A stretch of DNA of 64,000 nt from Chloroflexota bacterium (GCA_022821645.1 JAJEDE010000013.1:62001-126000); one strand, 5' to 3'. Shown: positions 25,309 through 34,080, numbered from the stretch's first letter. The notes: generated by a model not told the origin, from the letters alone. Translations and numbers: made by a program.

Positions 25309-27690
25309 CTAGGACTCGCTGGCATGCACCCACACCGGCGAGGCGTAAGCCACGGCGGGGGTGGCGAGCGGATGGACGGTCTCGGCCGTGAGCTTGACGT
25401 AGTAGTAGTTCTGGCTGCGGGGGTTGCCGCGGTCGGTCCAGGTCCAGTCCAGGCTGGACCCGTCCACGGACTCCCGGTGGACCGGCGCGCCGTTGCGGAA
25501 GACCTGGATCTCACGCAGGCGCTGCGCGGACTCGGCCATCACTCGCAGTTCGGGATCTCCTGAGACCTCGCCCTCGGCGCCCATTGGGATCCCGGACACC
25601 TCGGTGTGCACCAGGATCTTCGCCGACGTGGCGATGGTGCGGCGGTTCCAGATGGCGTCGAAGATCGCCTCGCGCGTCGGCTCGGTGGCCCAGACGCCGG
25701 TCATGCAGAAGGCGAAGTGCCAGAAGCGGGCGTGGTCGGTGGCGCCGATGAAGCCGATGCGGGCGCCTTCGCGCAGGAAGGTCTCGATCCACTCCCGCTG
25801 GTCGCCGCGGGCCTGCATGATCTCCATGGCGGGTTCCCAGGTGGGACGGAAACCCTCGAAGACGTCGGGCTGCCGGTGGCCGTGGTAGTGACGGGCCGCC
25901 ATGACGGCACCGGCCGGCATGCGGGAATCCCAGCGTTCCATCAGGCCCTCGAGGCTGGAGGACATCAGCGTCAGCGCGCGCAGCTCTTCGCCCAGCTGCT
26001 GGTCGCGGTAGAAGATGTTGGTGTGACCGGGGTTGAGGCCCCACTCGAAGCCGAAGAGCGGCTCGAAGCGGCCGTCGTTGGTGAAGGCGGCGACGGTCTC
26101 CTCGACCCGGCGCCACTCGTTGTAGCTCAGGTATTCCAGGTGCTCGGTGAGCGCCCAGAAGTCCATGCGGTTGTGGTCGATGGCCCAGCGGAAGTTGTGC
26201 ACGGGCGACCCATCGTTGGCGGCAATGCACTTGGAGAGGTGCGAATGCCGGTGCATGTCGCCCCAGTAGAGGTGGTAGGTCTGGTCGCCCACGGTGATGG
26301 TGCGGCCGTCGCGGCGGACCCGTGGGGTGTCCTCGCGGACGCCTTCGTAGCGCGGAAACTCAACCTTTAGCGGCGGGTCAACGGCGGCGGCCGGGAGATC
26401 GAGGGTCAGGACTTCAATGCGCTCGCGATTCGCGGGGGAGGCGCCGCCGTGGAGGAACGGCAGGCCGGCCCGCCAGCGCTCGAGCGTCTGCATGGGCCCA
26501 AAGTCCATGGCGTTATGCGCCACCACGCGCCGCTCGTCCGGCAGCGCCGCCACGCCGTAGCGCGTGTCGGGCATTCCGTGGAAGGGGCTCACCGTCTCCG
26601 GGTCGGACCAGGTGGAGCCCGAATAGACCATGCGTTCCAGCCGCCAGCCGAAGTCCACGTAGTCCGAGCTGCGGAAGCGCTGGAAGAACAGTTCGATGCC
26701 GCGAGGCCCCGCGATCAGGCGCGGGGATACGGGCACGATGTACTCGGGCGACTGCACGTGCGTAAAGGTCTCAATGGGAATCGGGACCTGACCGGTGCCC
26801 CACGGGATCCGGGGCTGGTAGGCATTGCCGCCGGCGTCAGTCGCGGCCAGCACCAGTTGTCGCGTCTCGTTGAACCGATGGTTCGAGCCCCAGGGTGGCG
26901 ATTGCTCCCAGGCCAGCCACGCCGTGTCGTCGGCGTCCACCGCGATATCCACGTCCATGGCCAGCAGCGGCAGGTCGCTGACCTGGACTGCCGGCCCGAG
27001 GGTGCCGTCGGGTTCGATGCGGCGGGCGAATACGTGAAAGTGGTGCCCGGTCCAGGCGTCCCAGGCCAGCCAGACGCCGTGCCTGGCCGACGCGCACAGG
27101 GCCGGGCGCCAGGCCGACTGTCCCGGCAGCGAGGCGACCGTGGGCGGGGTCCAACCCTTGTCGGACCGTCGGCTTACAACGACGGCGCACCCGTCGCCGT
27201 CGAAGGCCTGCCAGGCAACCCACGGCTGGCCGTCGGAGTCAATGGCGGCGGCGGGTCGGGTCAACGAGGCCGGGGTGGAGGCGACGGTTTCAGCCTCATC
27301 GCCTGTCCACGCGCGGACTTCAAAGCCGTTGCGGTGGCGCTCGCCCCAGGCCACCAGGCGTCGATCGCCCAGGACGGCCACGGCCGGGTCCTGAATGACC
27401 GTGGGGCTCTCGGTCAGCTCAACTGGCGCGAGGTCGTTTCCGCCCAGCTTGCCGGCGTATACGCGATACCGCGCGGCGCCCAGCCGCGCCATGAAGTCGC
27501 GCTCGTCGCGACCCAGCCCGAACTGCCAGCCGCCGCCCGCGGTGTTCGAGCGCGCCACGAACACCGCTTCCTCGGCCCAGTCGGTACCGGCCCAGGCGCC
27601 AAAGGCCTGCCCGTTGCCATCCGGCGCCAGGTCGCAGGCGTAGGCGCCCTGCAGAGCCAAGGCGGTCTCAGACCGGTTGTCCACTGACAT
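25309..27690 (-). CDS. DUF3604 protein (second of two paralogs)
   Basis: Start ATG 27690 was chosen because it aligns with the start of the paralog at 18.5-20.9 kb (both then 793 residues); a further ATG at 27729 adds 13 unrelated residues. It has the same layout: N-terminal propeller-like blades (PWVAWQAFDGDG, VWLAWDAWTGHHFHVF) and C-terminal DUF3604 domain with WGDMHRHSHLSKC, FWALTEHLEYLS, GLNPGHTNIFY and GATDHARFW. All candidate metal residues are conserved between the copies, so both are likely active. They differ mostly in propeller loops, perhaps giving different substrate ranges. Confidence 0.88.
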   Translation of the reverse strand: MSVDNRSETALALQGAYACDLAPDGNGQAFGAWAGTDWAEEAVFVARSNTAGGGWQFGLGRDERDFMARLGAARYRVYAGKLGGNDLAPVELTESPTVIQDPAVAVLGDRRLVAWGERHRNGFEVRAWTGDEAETVASTPASLTRPAAAIDSDGQPWVAWQAFDGDGCAVVVSRRSDKGWTPPTVASLPGQSAWRPALCASARHGVWLAWDAWTGHHFHVFARRIEPDGTLGPAVQVSDLPLLAMDVDIAVDADDTAWLAWEQSPPWGSNHRFNETRQLVLAATDAGGNAYQPRIPWGTGQVPIPIETFTHVQSPEYIVPVSPRLIAGPRGIELFFQRFRSSDYVDFGWRLERMVYSGSTWSDPETVSPFHGMPDTRYGVAALPDERRVVAHNAMDFGPMQTLERWRAGLPFLHGGASPANRERIEVLTLDLPAAAVDPPLKVEFPRYEGVREDTPRVRRDGRTITVGDQTYHLYWGDMHRHSHLSKCIAANDGSPVHNFRWAIDHNRMDFWALTEHLEYLSYNEWRRVEETVAAFTNDGRFEPLFGFEWGLNPGHTNIFYRDQQLGEELRALTLMSSSLEGLMERWDSRMPAGAVMAARHYHGHRQPDVFEGFRPTWEPAMEIMQARGDQREWIETFLREGARIGFIGATDHARFWHFAFCMTGVWATEPTREAIFDAIWNRRTIATSAKILVHTEVSGIPMGAEGEVSGDPELRVMAESAQRLREIQVFRNGAPVHRESVDGSSLDWTWTDRGNPRSQNYYYVKLTAETVHPLATPAVAYASPVWVHASES

Positions 27691-27756
27691 CGTGGCTACG
27701 CCTCTCGGCGGAACGGCAACCGTCGCCAAGCGTGGGCAGCGTAGCGCGGGGGCTGA

Positions 27757-28881
27757 TCAGGCCTCGAACGGATCGGGGATCGGCGTACGGTTGCGGTGGA
27801 TTGACGCTTCGAAACCGGTGAGCTTCTCCGAGGCGACGTAGTAGCGGCCGCGCCGCTGTCCACGCGCCTCCAAGAGCCCCGCGCCCGCCAGCAACTGTAG
27901 GTCGCGGCCGGCTACGACCTGGCTGACCTCGGCGAGCTCGCGATAGACGGCGTTTCGAATGCGGAAGCCCTGGGCGGCGTCGAACAGGCCGGGGATCGAC
28001 CGCTCCGGCAGGCCCCGAGCCCGAGCCTCCCGCTCCAGCAACTCCCAGCGGCGCTCGGCCTCGTCAGCCCGACGGCGCAGCGTCTGGATCTGCTGGAGGT
28101 GCGCGGTCAATGCGAATCGAATCCAGGGGCGAGCGTTACGGCGTGGTTGCCAGCTGCCACCACCCACTTCAGCCAGCACCGCGTAGTAGGCCTGGGTATG
28201 TCGCCCCAGGTACTCCTCGATGCTGGCGAAGGCAGGGGCAAGCACGCCCGCACGTGCGAGCACGAGGGACTGGAGCGCTCGGGCCATCCGGCCGTTGCCG
28301 TCTCGGAAGGGGTGAATCATCACCAGGTTCAGGTGCGCCATGGCCGCCCGCACCACCGCCGGATGTGCGTCATCCGGCTCGCGAAGCTCCGCGACGAGTT
28401 CAGCCACAAGGTTTGGCACTTCCAGAGCGTCAGGACCCTCGTAGACAAGCTCCTGCGTTCGCTCGTCGCGCACGTAGACGTGCCCTGACCGCCAGCGGCC
28501 AGGGCCGCTCCGCATGTCGTCCTTCGTCATCATGAAATGCAGGCTCTTCAGCAGCGAGGCGTCGTAGACAAAGCTGGGATCGTCCGCCAGTTGCAGGATG
28601 AACGTCATGGCGTCCCGATAACCCTGTATAGCGCGCCAGACTCGGGGCGGCGCGTTCAGAGGGTCGCCGCCGCCCACGGCCGCCACGGCGTCGTCAAGCG
28701 TGACGTGCAGGCCCTCGATGCTGTTGGAGCCCTGAATGGCCCGGGCACCCGCGACACGGCGCAGCAGCCCGCTCCAGCGCCGTTCGTCGGCGACCTGGTA
28801 CCGCAGCGCCGCGCGAAGACTGTCCAGCTGCACACAGACGGCAAGCTCGCGCTCGTCAAGCGTTGGTGCTTCGAACAGCAT
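27757..28881 (-). CDS. Fic family protein
   Basis: A 374-residue Fic protein with the core motif HPFRDGNGRMAR intact, so nucleotidyl transfer to a protein target is expected. An N-terminal SNSIEGLH (about residue 52) matches the (S/T)xxxE(G/N) inhibitory helix, indicating autoinhibition within the chain. The C-terminal part (about 290-370: FRIRNAVYRELAEVSQVVAGRDLQLLAGAGLLEARGQRRGRYY) looks like a winged helix. It differs considerably from the Fic protein at 1.75-2.89 kb, so they are not a recent duplication. A good promoter with an inverted repeat lies upstream. Confidence 0.9.
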   Translation of the reverse strand: MLFEAPTLDERELAVCVQLDSLRAALRYQVADERRWSGLLRRVAGARAIQGSNSIEGLHVTLDDAVAAVGGGDPLNAPPRVWRAIQGYRDAMTFILQLADDPSFVYDASLLKSLHFMMTKDDMRSGPGRWRSGHVYVRDERTQELVYEGPDALEVPNLVAELVAELREPDDAHPAVVRAAMAHLNLVMIHPFRDGNGRMARALQSLVLARAGVLAPAFASIEEYLGRHTQAYYAVLAEVGGGSWQPRRNARPWIRFALTAHLQQIQTLRRRADEAERRWELLEREARARGLPERSIPGLFDAAQGFRIRNAVYRELAEVSQVVAGRDLQLLAGAGLLEARGQRRGRYYVASEKLTGFEASIHRNRTPIPDPFEA

Positions 28882-28909
28882 GTCGCATTTGTGCTTTCAT
28901 CACGACGTA

Positions 28910-28944
28910 GAGTCTTATAATAAACGACTCCATTGTGCATTCAA
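28910..28944 (-). promoter_or_regulatory. Promoter and inverted repeat of the second Fic gene
   Basis: On the minus strand TTGAAT (28939-28944) and TATTAT (28917-28922) are separated by 16 bp, about 36 bp upstream of the Fic ATG. The -10 box is enclosed by the inverted repeat GAGTC (28910-28914)/GACTC (28926-28930), an operator-like position suggesting repression, plausibly by the protein itself. On the plus strand the same site reads TATAAT (28916-28921), which might also serve the phosphofructokinase gene. Confidence 0.45.
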
Positions 28945-29170
28945 TATGACTATCGAACACTCGGGCTCGACAATTCTGGGTGCTTTGTAGGCCGGAATCT
29001 GGGAATCTCCGCTCAATCGCCGAACTGAGTGGTCCCAACCAGTCGAAGCGGACCGGCGCTTGTCCGCCGAACGACCTAGGGCAACGCGCGCTCGCGCGGT
29101 GTAACGTAGTCGGGCGGGGCGTACGGCGAGGTCGGCGAATGCGCGGACGGACTCTCAGGGTGGCTGCGGC

Positions 29171-30256
29171 GTGACTCCGCGCCGTATTGGCATCCTCACT
29201 GCGGGCGGCGACAGTCCCGGGCTGAACGCGGCTATTCGGGCGGTGGGCAAGTCCGCCATCAGTCGCTACGGCATGCGCGTGGTGGGGATTCGCGACGGGT
29301 TCCGCGGCCTGGTGGAGAACCGGGTGGAGGAGCTGGACTCGGAGTCGCTGGCGGGGATCCTGACCCGCGGCGGCACGATCCTGGGCACCAGCCGCGACAA
29401 GCCGCACAAGTTGCGGATTGGCGATCAGAAGATCGATATGACGGCCAAGGTCTGCGAGAACTACGCCAACCTGCACCTGGACGCGCTGGTCTGCCTGGGC
29501 GGCGGCGGCACGCATTCCAGCGCCCAACGGCTGCTGGACGCCGGACTCAACATCATCACGCTGCCCAAAACGATTGACAACGACATTGCCCACACGGACA
29601 CGACAATCGGCTTCGACACGGCGCTGTCCATCGCGACCGAGGCCATCGACCGGCTGCACAGCACGGCGCACAGTCATCACCGCATCATCGTGGTGCAACT
29701 GATGGGTCACAACGCGGGCTGGCTGACGCTGGGGGCTGGACTGGCCAGCGGCGCGGACGTGGTGTTGATCCCCGAACTGCCGTACGACGTGGAATATGTG
29801 GCCGATTCGATCCGTCAGCGCAGCGTGGGCGGTCACGGGTTCAGCATCGTGGCCGTGGCGGAACGCGCGAAGCCGCAGAACCCGGAGGATTTGGGCCTGA
29901 CGGACGAGGCGGCAACCGGCGGGCTGGCGTTCGAGTTCGCCGGTCCCACCCTGGCGCTCACACACCGCCTGGAGTCGCTGACGCGACTGGAAGCCCGCCT
30001 GACAATCCTGGGCCACGTGCAGCGCGGCGGGACGCCGACCGCCACCGATCGCATGCTGGCAACCCGGCTGGGCACGGCCGGCGCGGAGGCGCTGGCCGAC
30101 GGGGCCAGGGGCGTGATGGTGGCCGCCCGCGGTGAGAGTACGGCGCTGGTGGACGTGGCGGCCGTGGCCGGCGAGCGCAAGACGGTGCCGCTGGACCATC
30201 CGTGGATCCTGGCCGCGCGCGATACGGGTCTCTGCCTGGGAGCGCCGCTGGACTAG
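29171..30256 (+). CDS. 6-phosphofructokinase, atypical donor-site motif
   Basis: A 361-residue PFK-A family enzyme that phosphorylates fructose 6-phosphate in glycolysis. It has [12 protein letters not shown] at the N-terminus, PKTIDND (132-138) at the catalytic site and [10 protein letters not shown] for substrate binding. The phosphoryl-donor loop reads GGGGT (110-114) where ATP enzymes have GGDG(S/T) and PPi enzymes GGDD, so the usual Mg-binding Asp is Gly. Lys133 is typical of PPi-dependent and some ATP-dependent (trypanosome-like) PFKs. Donor preference is therefore uncertain. The start is GTG. Confidence 0.88.
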   Translation: MTPRRIGILTAGGDSPGLNAAIRAVGKSAISRYGMRVVGIRDGFRGLVENRVEELDSESLAGILTRGGTILGTSRDKPHKLRIGDQKIDMTAKVCENYANLHLDALVCLGGGGTHSSAQRLLDAGLNIITLPKTIDNDIAHTDTTIGFDTALSIATEAIDRLHSTAHSHHRIIVVQLMGHNAGWLTLGAGLASGADVVLIPELPYDVEYVADSIRQRSVGGHGFSIVAVAERAKPQNPEDLGLTDEAATGGLAFEFAGPTLALTHRLESLTRLEARLTILGHVQRGGTPTATDRMLATRLGTAGAEALADGARGVMVAARGESTALVDVAAVAGERKTVPLDHPWILAARDTGLCLGAPLD

Positions 30257-30422
30257 CGTCGCGGCGACTGGCGCCTGGCTGACTATCGGCCGGTGCGGGA
30301 ATCCACCGCACGTCCAGGTCTTGCCGGGTTCCACCGATGTTTCCGTGGGCCGAAACGACCTGCGAGGGCCGGAGTAGGCTCGGAACGACCACTGTGTGCC
30401 GAATTCATCGAGGGAGTTGGAG

Positions 30423-31154
30423 ATGCTGCGCCGAGCCTGGGTTTCACTGGTCATCGCCGTTCTGGCGCTGACGGCGGTTTTCGCCACCGCCGGCGCGTCA
30501 TCGGGGGAAGACGCGCTCCCCGCGTCGTTGCGCACGATCAGTGTGAACGGAGACGGCGCGGCGTCGGCCGTTCCAGACATCGCGGACATCGAGCTTGGGG
30601 TTCAGACGATCGACGAAGACCCGACGGTCGCCATCGTCGACAACACGACCGCGATGGCCGACGTGATCGAGGCGCTGGTCGATCTCGACATCGATGAGGA
30701 CGACATCCGGACGCTGACCTTCAACATGTGGGTCGAGCAGGTGTACGGCCCCGATGGGCCGACCGGCGAATTCCTGTACCACGTGGTCAACCAGATCCTG
30801 GTGCGGGTTCGGGACCTGGACACGACCGGCGACGTGCTGGGCGCGGCGCTGGCGGCAGGCGCCAACAACGTCGGCGGCATCCGGTTCGGCGTGGAGGACA
30901 CGCAGGCGCTGGAAGAGGCGGCGCGGGATGCGGCCGTGGATAACGCCGTGGCCAAGGCCGAACAGCTGGCGGAGCGGCTGGGGGTCGAGGTCGGCAGTGT
31001 GCGGCGCGTCACTGAGACCTCGGGAGACTTTCCGCAGGAGACCCGCCTTGAACGAGCGGTCGCGTTTGATTCCGGCGGCGCGAGCGTGCCGGTTTCCCCC
31101 GGCGACTTCATGGTCCACGTGTCCGTTAGCATCGTGTTCGACATCGAGTCGTAA
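30423..31154 (+). CDS. Secreted SIMPL-domain protein
   Basis: A 243-residue protein; ATG 30423 follows GGAGTTGGAG closely and begins a clear signal peptide (VSLVIAVLALTAVFATAGAS). The mature part has the SIMPL (DUF541) pattern: ISVNGDGAASAVPDIADIELGVQT at the start, a central DIRTLTFNMWV with repeated acidic residues, and the conserved helix AVAKAEQLAERLGVEVGSV near the end. SIMPL proteins are exported and of unclear function, with some linked to oxidative stress or surface layers. A terminator-like hairpin follows. Confidence 0.88.
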   Translation: MLRRAWVSLVIAVLALTAVFATAGASSGEDALPASLRTISVNGDGAASAVPDIADIELGVQTIDEDPTVAIVDNTTAMADVIEALVDLDIDEDDIRTLTFNMWVEQVYGPDGPTGEFLYHVVNQILVRVRDLDTTGDVLGAALAAGANNVGGIRFGVEDTQALEEAARDAAVDNAVAKAEQLAERLGVEVGSVRRVTETSGDFPQETRLERAVAFDSGGASVPVSPGDFMVHVSVSIVFDIES

Positions 31155-31160
31155 GCCCGG

Positions 31161-31181
31161 CACGGCGGAGACGGCGCCGTG
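31161..31181. terminator. Hairpin after the SIMPL gene
   Basis: CACGGCG (31161-31167) pairs perfectly with CGCCGTG (31175-31181) around a 7-nt loop and is followed by GTTTAGG. It lies 7 bp after the SIMPL stop and before tRNA-Arg, fitting a weak intrinsic terminator. Confidence 0.45.
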
Positions 31182-31225
31182 GTTTAGGAGTGCTCGGTAT
31201 CGTTAGCGGGGCGGCGCCGTTCGAT

Positions 31226-31297
31226 GGCCCCGTAGCTCAGTGGATAGAGCGGTGGTTTCCTAAACCATGCGCCCCGGTTCGAGTCCGGGCGGGGCTA
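31226..31297 (+). tRNA. tRNA-Arg (CCT anticodon)
   Basis: The cloverleaf: acceptor GGCCCCG pairs with CGGGGCT (one G-T), D arm GCTCAGTGGATAGAGC, anticodon stem GTGGT/ACCAT with loop TTCCTAA (anticodon CCT), T arm CCCGG-TTCGAGT-CCGGG, discriminator A. The genome continues CCG, so the 3' CCA is not encoded, in contrast to tRNA-Glu in this window. Confidence 0.95.
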
Positions 31298-31401
31298 CCG
31301 CGCCGTGCTGGCTCGAACGGCACTGGACTGCGATCTGCCAGTTGTCTCCGGCATCATGCGGGTGTGTGCCCTTGATTGCGCTCCAGGCCGAGGAGTTGAA
31401 C

Positions 31402-32262
31402 ATGGCCGTGCAGACCGTTGGCATTCTGAGTCCGGGCGAAATGGGGGCCGGCGTTGGCGGGGCTCTGCGTGCAACCGGGCTTACAGTCCTGACCTGTCTG
31501 GCAGGGCGTAGCCCGGCGTCGCATGAACGCGCAGAGGCCGCCGGCATCAAGGACGTGCCCGACCTGGCCGCGCTGGTCGAGCGCTGCGATCTGATCCTCT
31601 CGATCCTGGTGCCGGCGCGTGCACGTGGCGTGGCTGTTGACGTGGGCGCCGCAGCGAGATCGGTCGGCGCTACGACGGTGCTGGCGGACTGCAACGCGAT
31701 CGCCCCGCAGACCGTCCAGGCCATGGAGGTCGATCTGGCAGGCAGCGGCGTGACCCTGGTGGATGGCGGCATCGTGGGCGGACCGCCGCGCAACGGTGAG
31801 GGACCGCGCGTCTACGCGTCTGGGTCGGCGGCCCATCTGCTCGGCGAGCTCGACGGCCGCGGCATCGACGTGGTGGACGTTGGGCCGGAGATCGGCAAGG
31901 CCTCGGCCGTGAAGATGTGCTACGCGGCCATGACCAAGGGCACGACCGCCCTGCGCACGGCGCTGCTGGTGGCCGCACGGCGGCTGGACGTGTACGACGA
32001 GCTGATCGCGGAAATGGAGCAAAGCCAGGCTGCCGCGCTCGGCGCAGCCAGGCAGGGCATGCGGCGCCTGCCGACCGTGGCCTACCGCTGGATCGGCGAA
32101 ATGGAAGAGATCGCCAGCACCTTTGACCATGTGGGAGTCACGCCCGACTTCCATATGGGCGCGGCGCAGGTGTATCGCGAGGTGGATGCCACGTTTGGCA
32201 GGGATGCCGATCTGTCCGATTTGGCCGGCGCTGTTAATCGACTGGCCGAGCACGCCAGGTGA
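31402..32262 (+). CDS. NAD(P)-dependent 3-hydroxyacid dehydrogenase-like protein (DUF1932)
   Basis: A 286-residue protein of the 6-phosphogluconate/3-hydroxyisobutyrate dehydrogenase superfamily. The N-terminal Rossmann motif is GILSPGEMGAGVG, with Ser in place of the usual third Gly. DGGIVGGPPR matches the substrate-binding DGGVVGGP signature of the DUF1932 subgroup, and KASAVKMCYAAMTKG carries the catalytic-type Lys. The C-terminal helices are of the DUF1932 type. The substrate is unknown. ATG 31402 was chosen for its AGGAG and fit to family start; the open frame extends upstream into tRNA-Arg, which is spurious. Confidence 0.82.
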   Translation: MAVQTVGILSPGEMGAGVGGALRATGLTVLTCLAGRSPASHERAEAAGIKDVPDLAALVERCDLILSILVPARARGVAVDVGAAARSVGATTVLADCNAIAPQTVQAMEVDLAGSGVTLVDGGIVGGPPRNGEGPRVYASGSAAHLLGELDGRGIDVVDVGPEIGKASAVKMCYAAMTKGTTALRTALLVAARRLDVYDELIAEMEQSQAAALGAARQGMRRLPTVAYRWIGEMEEIASTFDHVGVTPDFHMGAAQVYREVDATFGRDADLSDLAGAVNRLAEHAR

Positions 32263-32425
32263 TGCGGTACTGGCAGGCACTGGTTCTGTAGGCCAGAGGA
32301 GGCAGCTTCAGTTCCCGAAAACGCGATTCCCGCTACAAGTTCGCACGCGCTTCCGGCCTGCGACCGTTGGCCCAGTGTCCCACTAGGCAGAAGCCTGTTG
32401 TTTCCCGTGCAACGGCAAGCAAGAT

Positions 32426-33085
32426 GTGGCAATGTATGCCCTGAGCGCAGGGCAAGGTGCATTGGACGTAAGCCACAACGTAGGTTTCTCTGACGAGGAT
32501 CGGGAGCAGTTGTGCTTCTTGGTCGAAAGAGATGCACTCCTCCACGGTGGATTCGAACTCGCCTCTGGGCAGGAGAGTTCATTTTATTTTGACTCTAAGC
32601 CCGTAACCCTGAGTCCTACGGGCGCGCGCTTGGTAGGTCAAGCATTCATTGATGTGATCGATACGCACGCGCCGAACGCCGACGCGGTTGGCGGCCTCAC
32701 TCTTGGTGCCGACCCGATCATTTCCTCCGTCGTCTTGCTGAGCGAATCAACTCGGCAGCCGTTGAAGGGGCTGATCGTGCGCAAGGAACAGAAGTCTCAC
32801 GGTACGGAGCGCCTAATCGAAGGTCCAAGGGCCGGAGTCAACGAGGTCGTCGTGGTAGACGATGTGGTGACCTCGGGAGCCTCAGCTCGGCAGGCCGTCG
32901 AAGGGCTCCGCAATTCTGGTCTCACTGTCGTGCTTGCGATTGCCCTGATCGATCGCTTGGCGGGCTTTGAAGAGACTATGCGCGAGTTAGGCGTACCTAC
33001 CCACGCTATCCTGACTATTGATGACTTCAACCAACGGTCAGCCGAACGACCAGCGGCTGCGACGGCTGCTGTCGCAGCAACCTAG
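32426..33085 (+). CDS. pyrE: Orotate phosphoribosyltransferase
   Basis: A 219-residue enzyme joining orotate to PRPP to make OMP in pyrimidine synthesis. It has the type I PRTase order: LLHGGFELASGQESSFYFDSK near the start (orotate site), GGLTLGADPI, IVRKEQKSHGT (catalytic Lys and flexible loop), and the PRPP motif VVVVDDVVTSGAS. GTG 32426 or ATG 32432 could be the start. Codon usage and GC are lower than in neighbouring genes, suggesting acquisition or different selection. Its end overlaps the next gene by 65 nt in another frame. Confidence 0.9.
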   Translation: MAMYALSAGQGALDVSHNVGFSDEDREQLCFLVERDALLHGGFELASGQESSFYFDSKPVTLSPTGARLVGQAFIDVIDTHAPNADAVGGLTLGADPIISSVVLLSESTRQPLKGLIVRKEQKSHGTERLIEGPRAGVNEVVVVDDVVTSGASARQAVEGLRNSGLTVVLAIALIDRLAGFEETMRELGVPTHAILTIDDFNQRSAERPAAATAAVAAT

Positions 33086-33377
33086 CCAACAGACGTTCGT
33101 TCAAGCCGCGCACGAGAGTCTTCGACTACTTAGCACAGCCAAGCACCCATCGGCATTTCTCGTCATCCACTCGGTTTCTCTTGCGCTCGCCGAGTGGTTC
33201 GACAGGAGCGCGCCCGTCGATGTCTCCTGGGCGGATATGGTCAGCAGGGAAGTTCTTCCGGCCACGATTCGGGTGCTTGATAGCGCCAGTCCCGATCATT
33301 CAGATGCTGATCGAGTTTCCGCACTGGACTCAGCTGCCTGGGCCTGTGGCCGCGCCCTGACCTGGGAGCCCGAATGA
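33021..33377 (+). CDS. Hypothetical protein overlapping pyrE
   Basis: A 118-residue open frame starting at ATG 33021 inside the last 65 nt of pyrE. It is mostly helical (FVQAAHESLRLLSTAKHPSAFLVIHSVSLALAEWF) with Trp- and Asp-rich ends, has no signal peptide and matches no family known to me. Codon use resembles that of pyrE. The long overlap is unusual; either the gene starts later or it is translationally coupled to pyrE. Presence in related genomes would decide whether it is real. Confidence 0.5.
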   Translation: MTSTNGQPNDQRLRRLLSQQPSQQTFVQAAHESLRLLSTAKHPSAFLVIHSVSLALAEWFDRSAPVDVSWADMVSREVLPATIRVLDSASPDHSDADRVSALDSAAWACGRALTWEPE

Positions 33378-33477
33378 TCGCAAGACGCGCAGTGACGTAC
33401 CGCCGAGCCTCACACTCGTGAACTGAGTAGCCGAGGCTATGCTTAGGGGTGGTCTGTACTAGGGGACGCGCTGACCG

Positions 33478-34080
33478 GTGAATGTGAAGAACGTCGCCAC
33501 GCTCGCGTTGCGCATCCTGGTCCTGGCGTTGGTCGTCGGCATCGTTCCGCTGGCGGCTGCCTGCGGCGAAGGGGAGGGCGACGGGGCGAGCGTGCGGGAT
33601 CCCGAGGTCAGTGGGACAAGGCTGGCGGCCTTTCAACAGCCCGTTCCCGATAGCGCGGCCGGACAGCCGGCGCCGGAGGTGCGCGGTACGTCCTTCGACG
33701 GGGCGGCCGTGTCGATCACCAACGACGGGCGAACCAAGGCACTGGTCTTCCTGGCGCACTGGTGACCGCACTGCCAAGCCGAGGTGCCTGTCGTACAGGC
33801 CCTTGTGGACGCCGGGGGCGTACCAGAGAACATCGACATTTACGCAATCGCCACAGCCATCGACTCAGGGAGGGCCAACTACCCGCCGGAGGCTTGGCTG
33901 GAACGTGAGGGCTGGACCTCACCGGTGATCGTGGACACCCGCGACGAGGTCGCCCACGCCTATGGCCTGCGGGGCTTTCCGTTCTGGGTGTTCGTGAACT
34001 CCGACGGCACGACGGCACTGCGCGTGGGCGGGCGGATTTCGGCCGACGAGCTGACCGTGATCCTCCAGCACTTGCAGTAG
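33478..34080 (+). CDS. Thioredoxin-like (TlpA/redoxin) lipoprotein with in-frame TGA, probable selenoprotein
   Basis: One frame of 200 codons interrupted only by TGA at 33763-33765 (residue 96). The N-terminus is a lipoprotein signal with lipobox PLAAACG (Cys29). The centre reads FLAHW-TGA-PHCQAEVPVVQ, where thioredoxin-fold relatives have WCPHC; reading TGA as selenocysteine (U) gives a UxxC active site with Cys99. The C-terminal part continues normally (PVIVDTRDEVAHAYGLRGFPFWVFVNSDG with the cis-Pro loop GFPF). The frame after TGA is fully conserved in character to the end, arguing against decay. A SECIS-like hairpin follows the TGA. No Sec synthesis genes lie in the window. An alternative is a point mutation or sequencing error at the Cys codon (TGC to TGA). 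Confidence 0.78.
33775..33805 (+). promoter_or_regulatory. Putative bacterial SECIS element
   Basis: Upper stem GCCTGT (33786-33791)/ACAGGC (33795-33800) closes a 3-nt loop CGT with G in its second position. A lower stem CAAG (33775-33778)/CTTG (33802-33805) adds support. The loop begins 27 nt after the TGA, within the roughly 16-37 nt window described for bacterial SECIS hairpins that bind SelB. Drawn by hand, not scored. Confidence 0.5.

Noticed and set aside
28856..30589. 577-aa minus-strand open frame
   Set aside because: It is a GC-rich shadow lying antisense to phosphofructokinase and has no protein-like motif.
33478..33765. Reading the 95-aa and 98-aa frames as two separate genes
   Set aside because: They are in the same frame, split only by TGA in the middle of a thioredoxin active-site motif, and the second would begin inside the fold.
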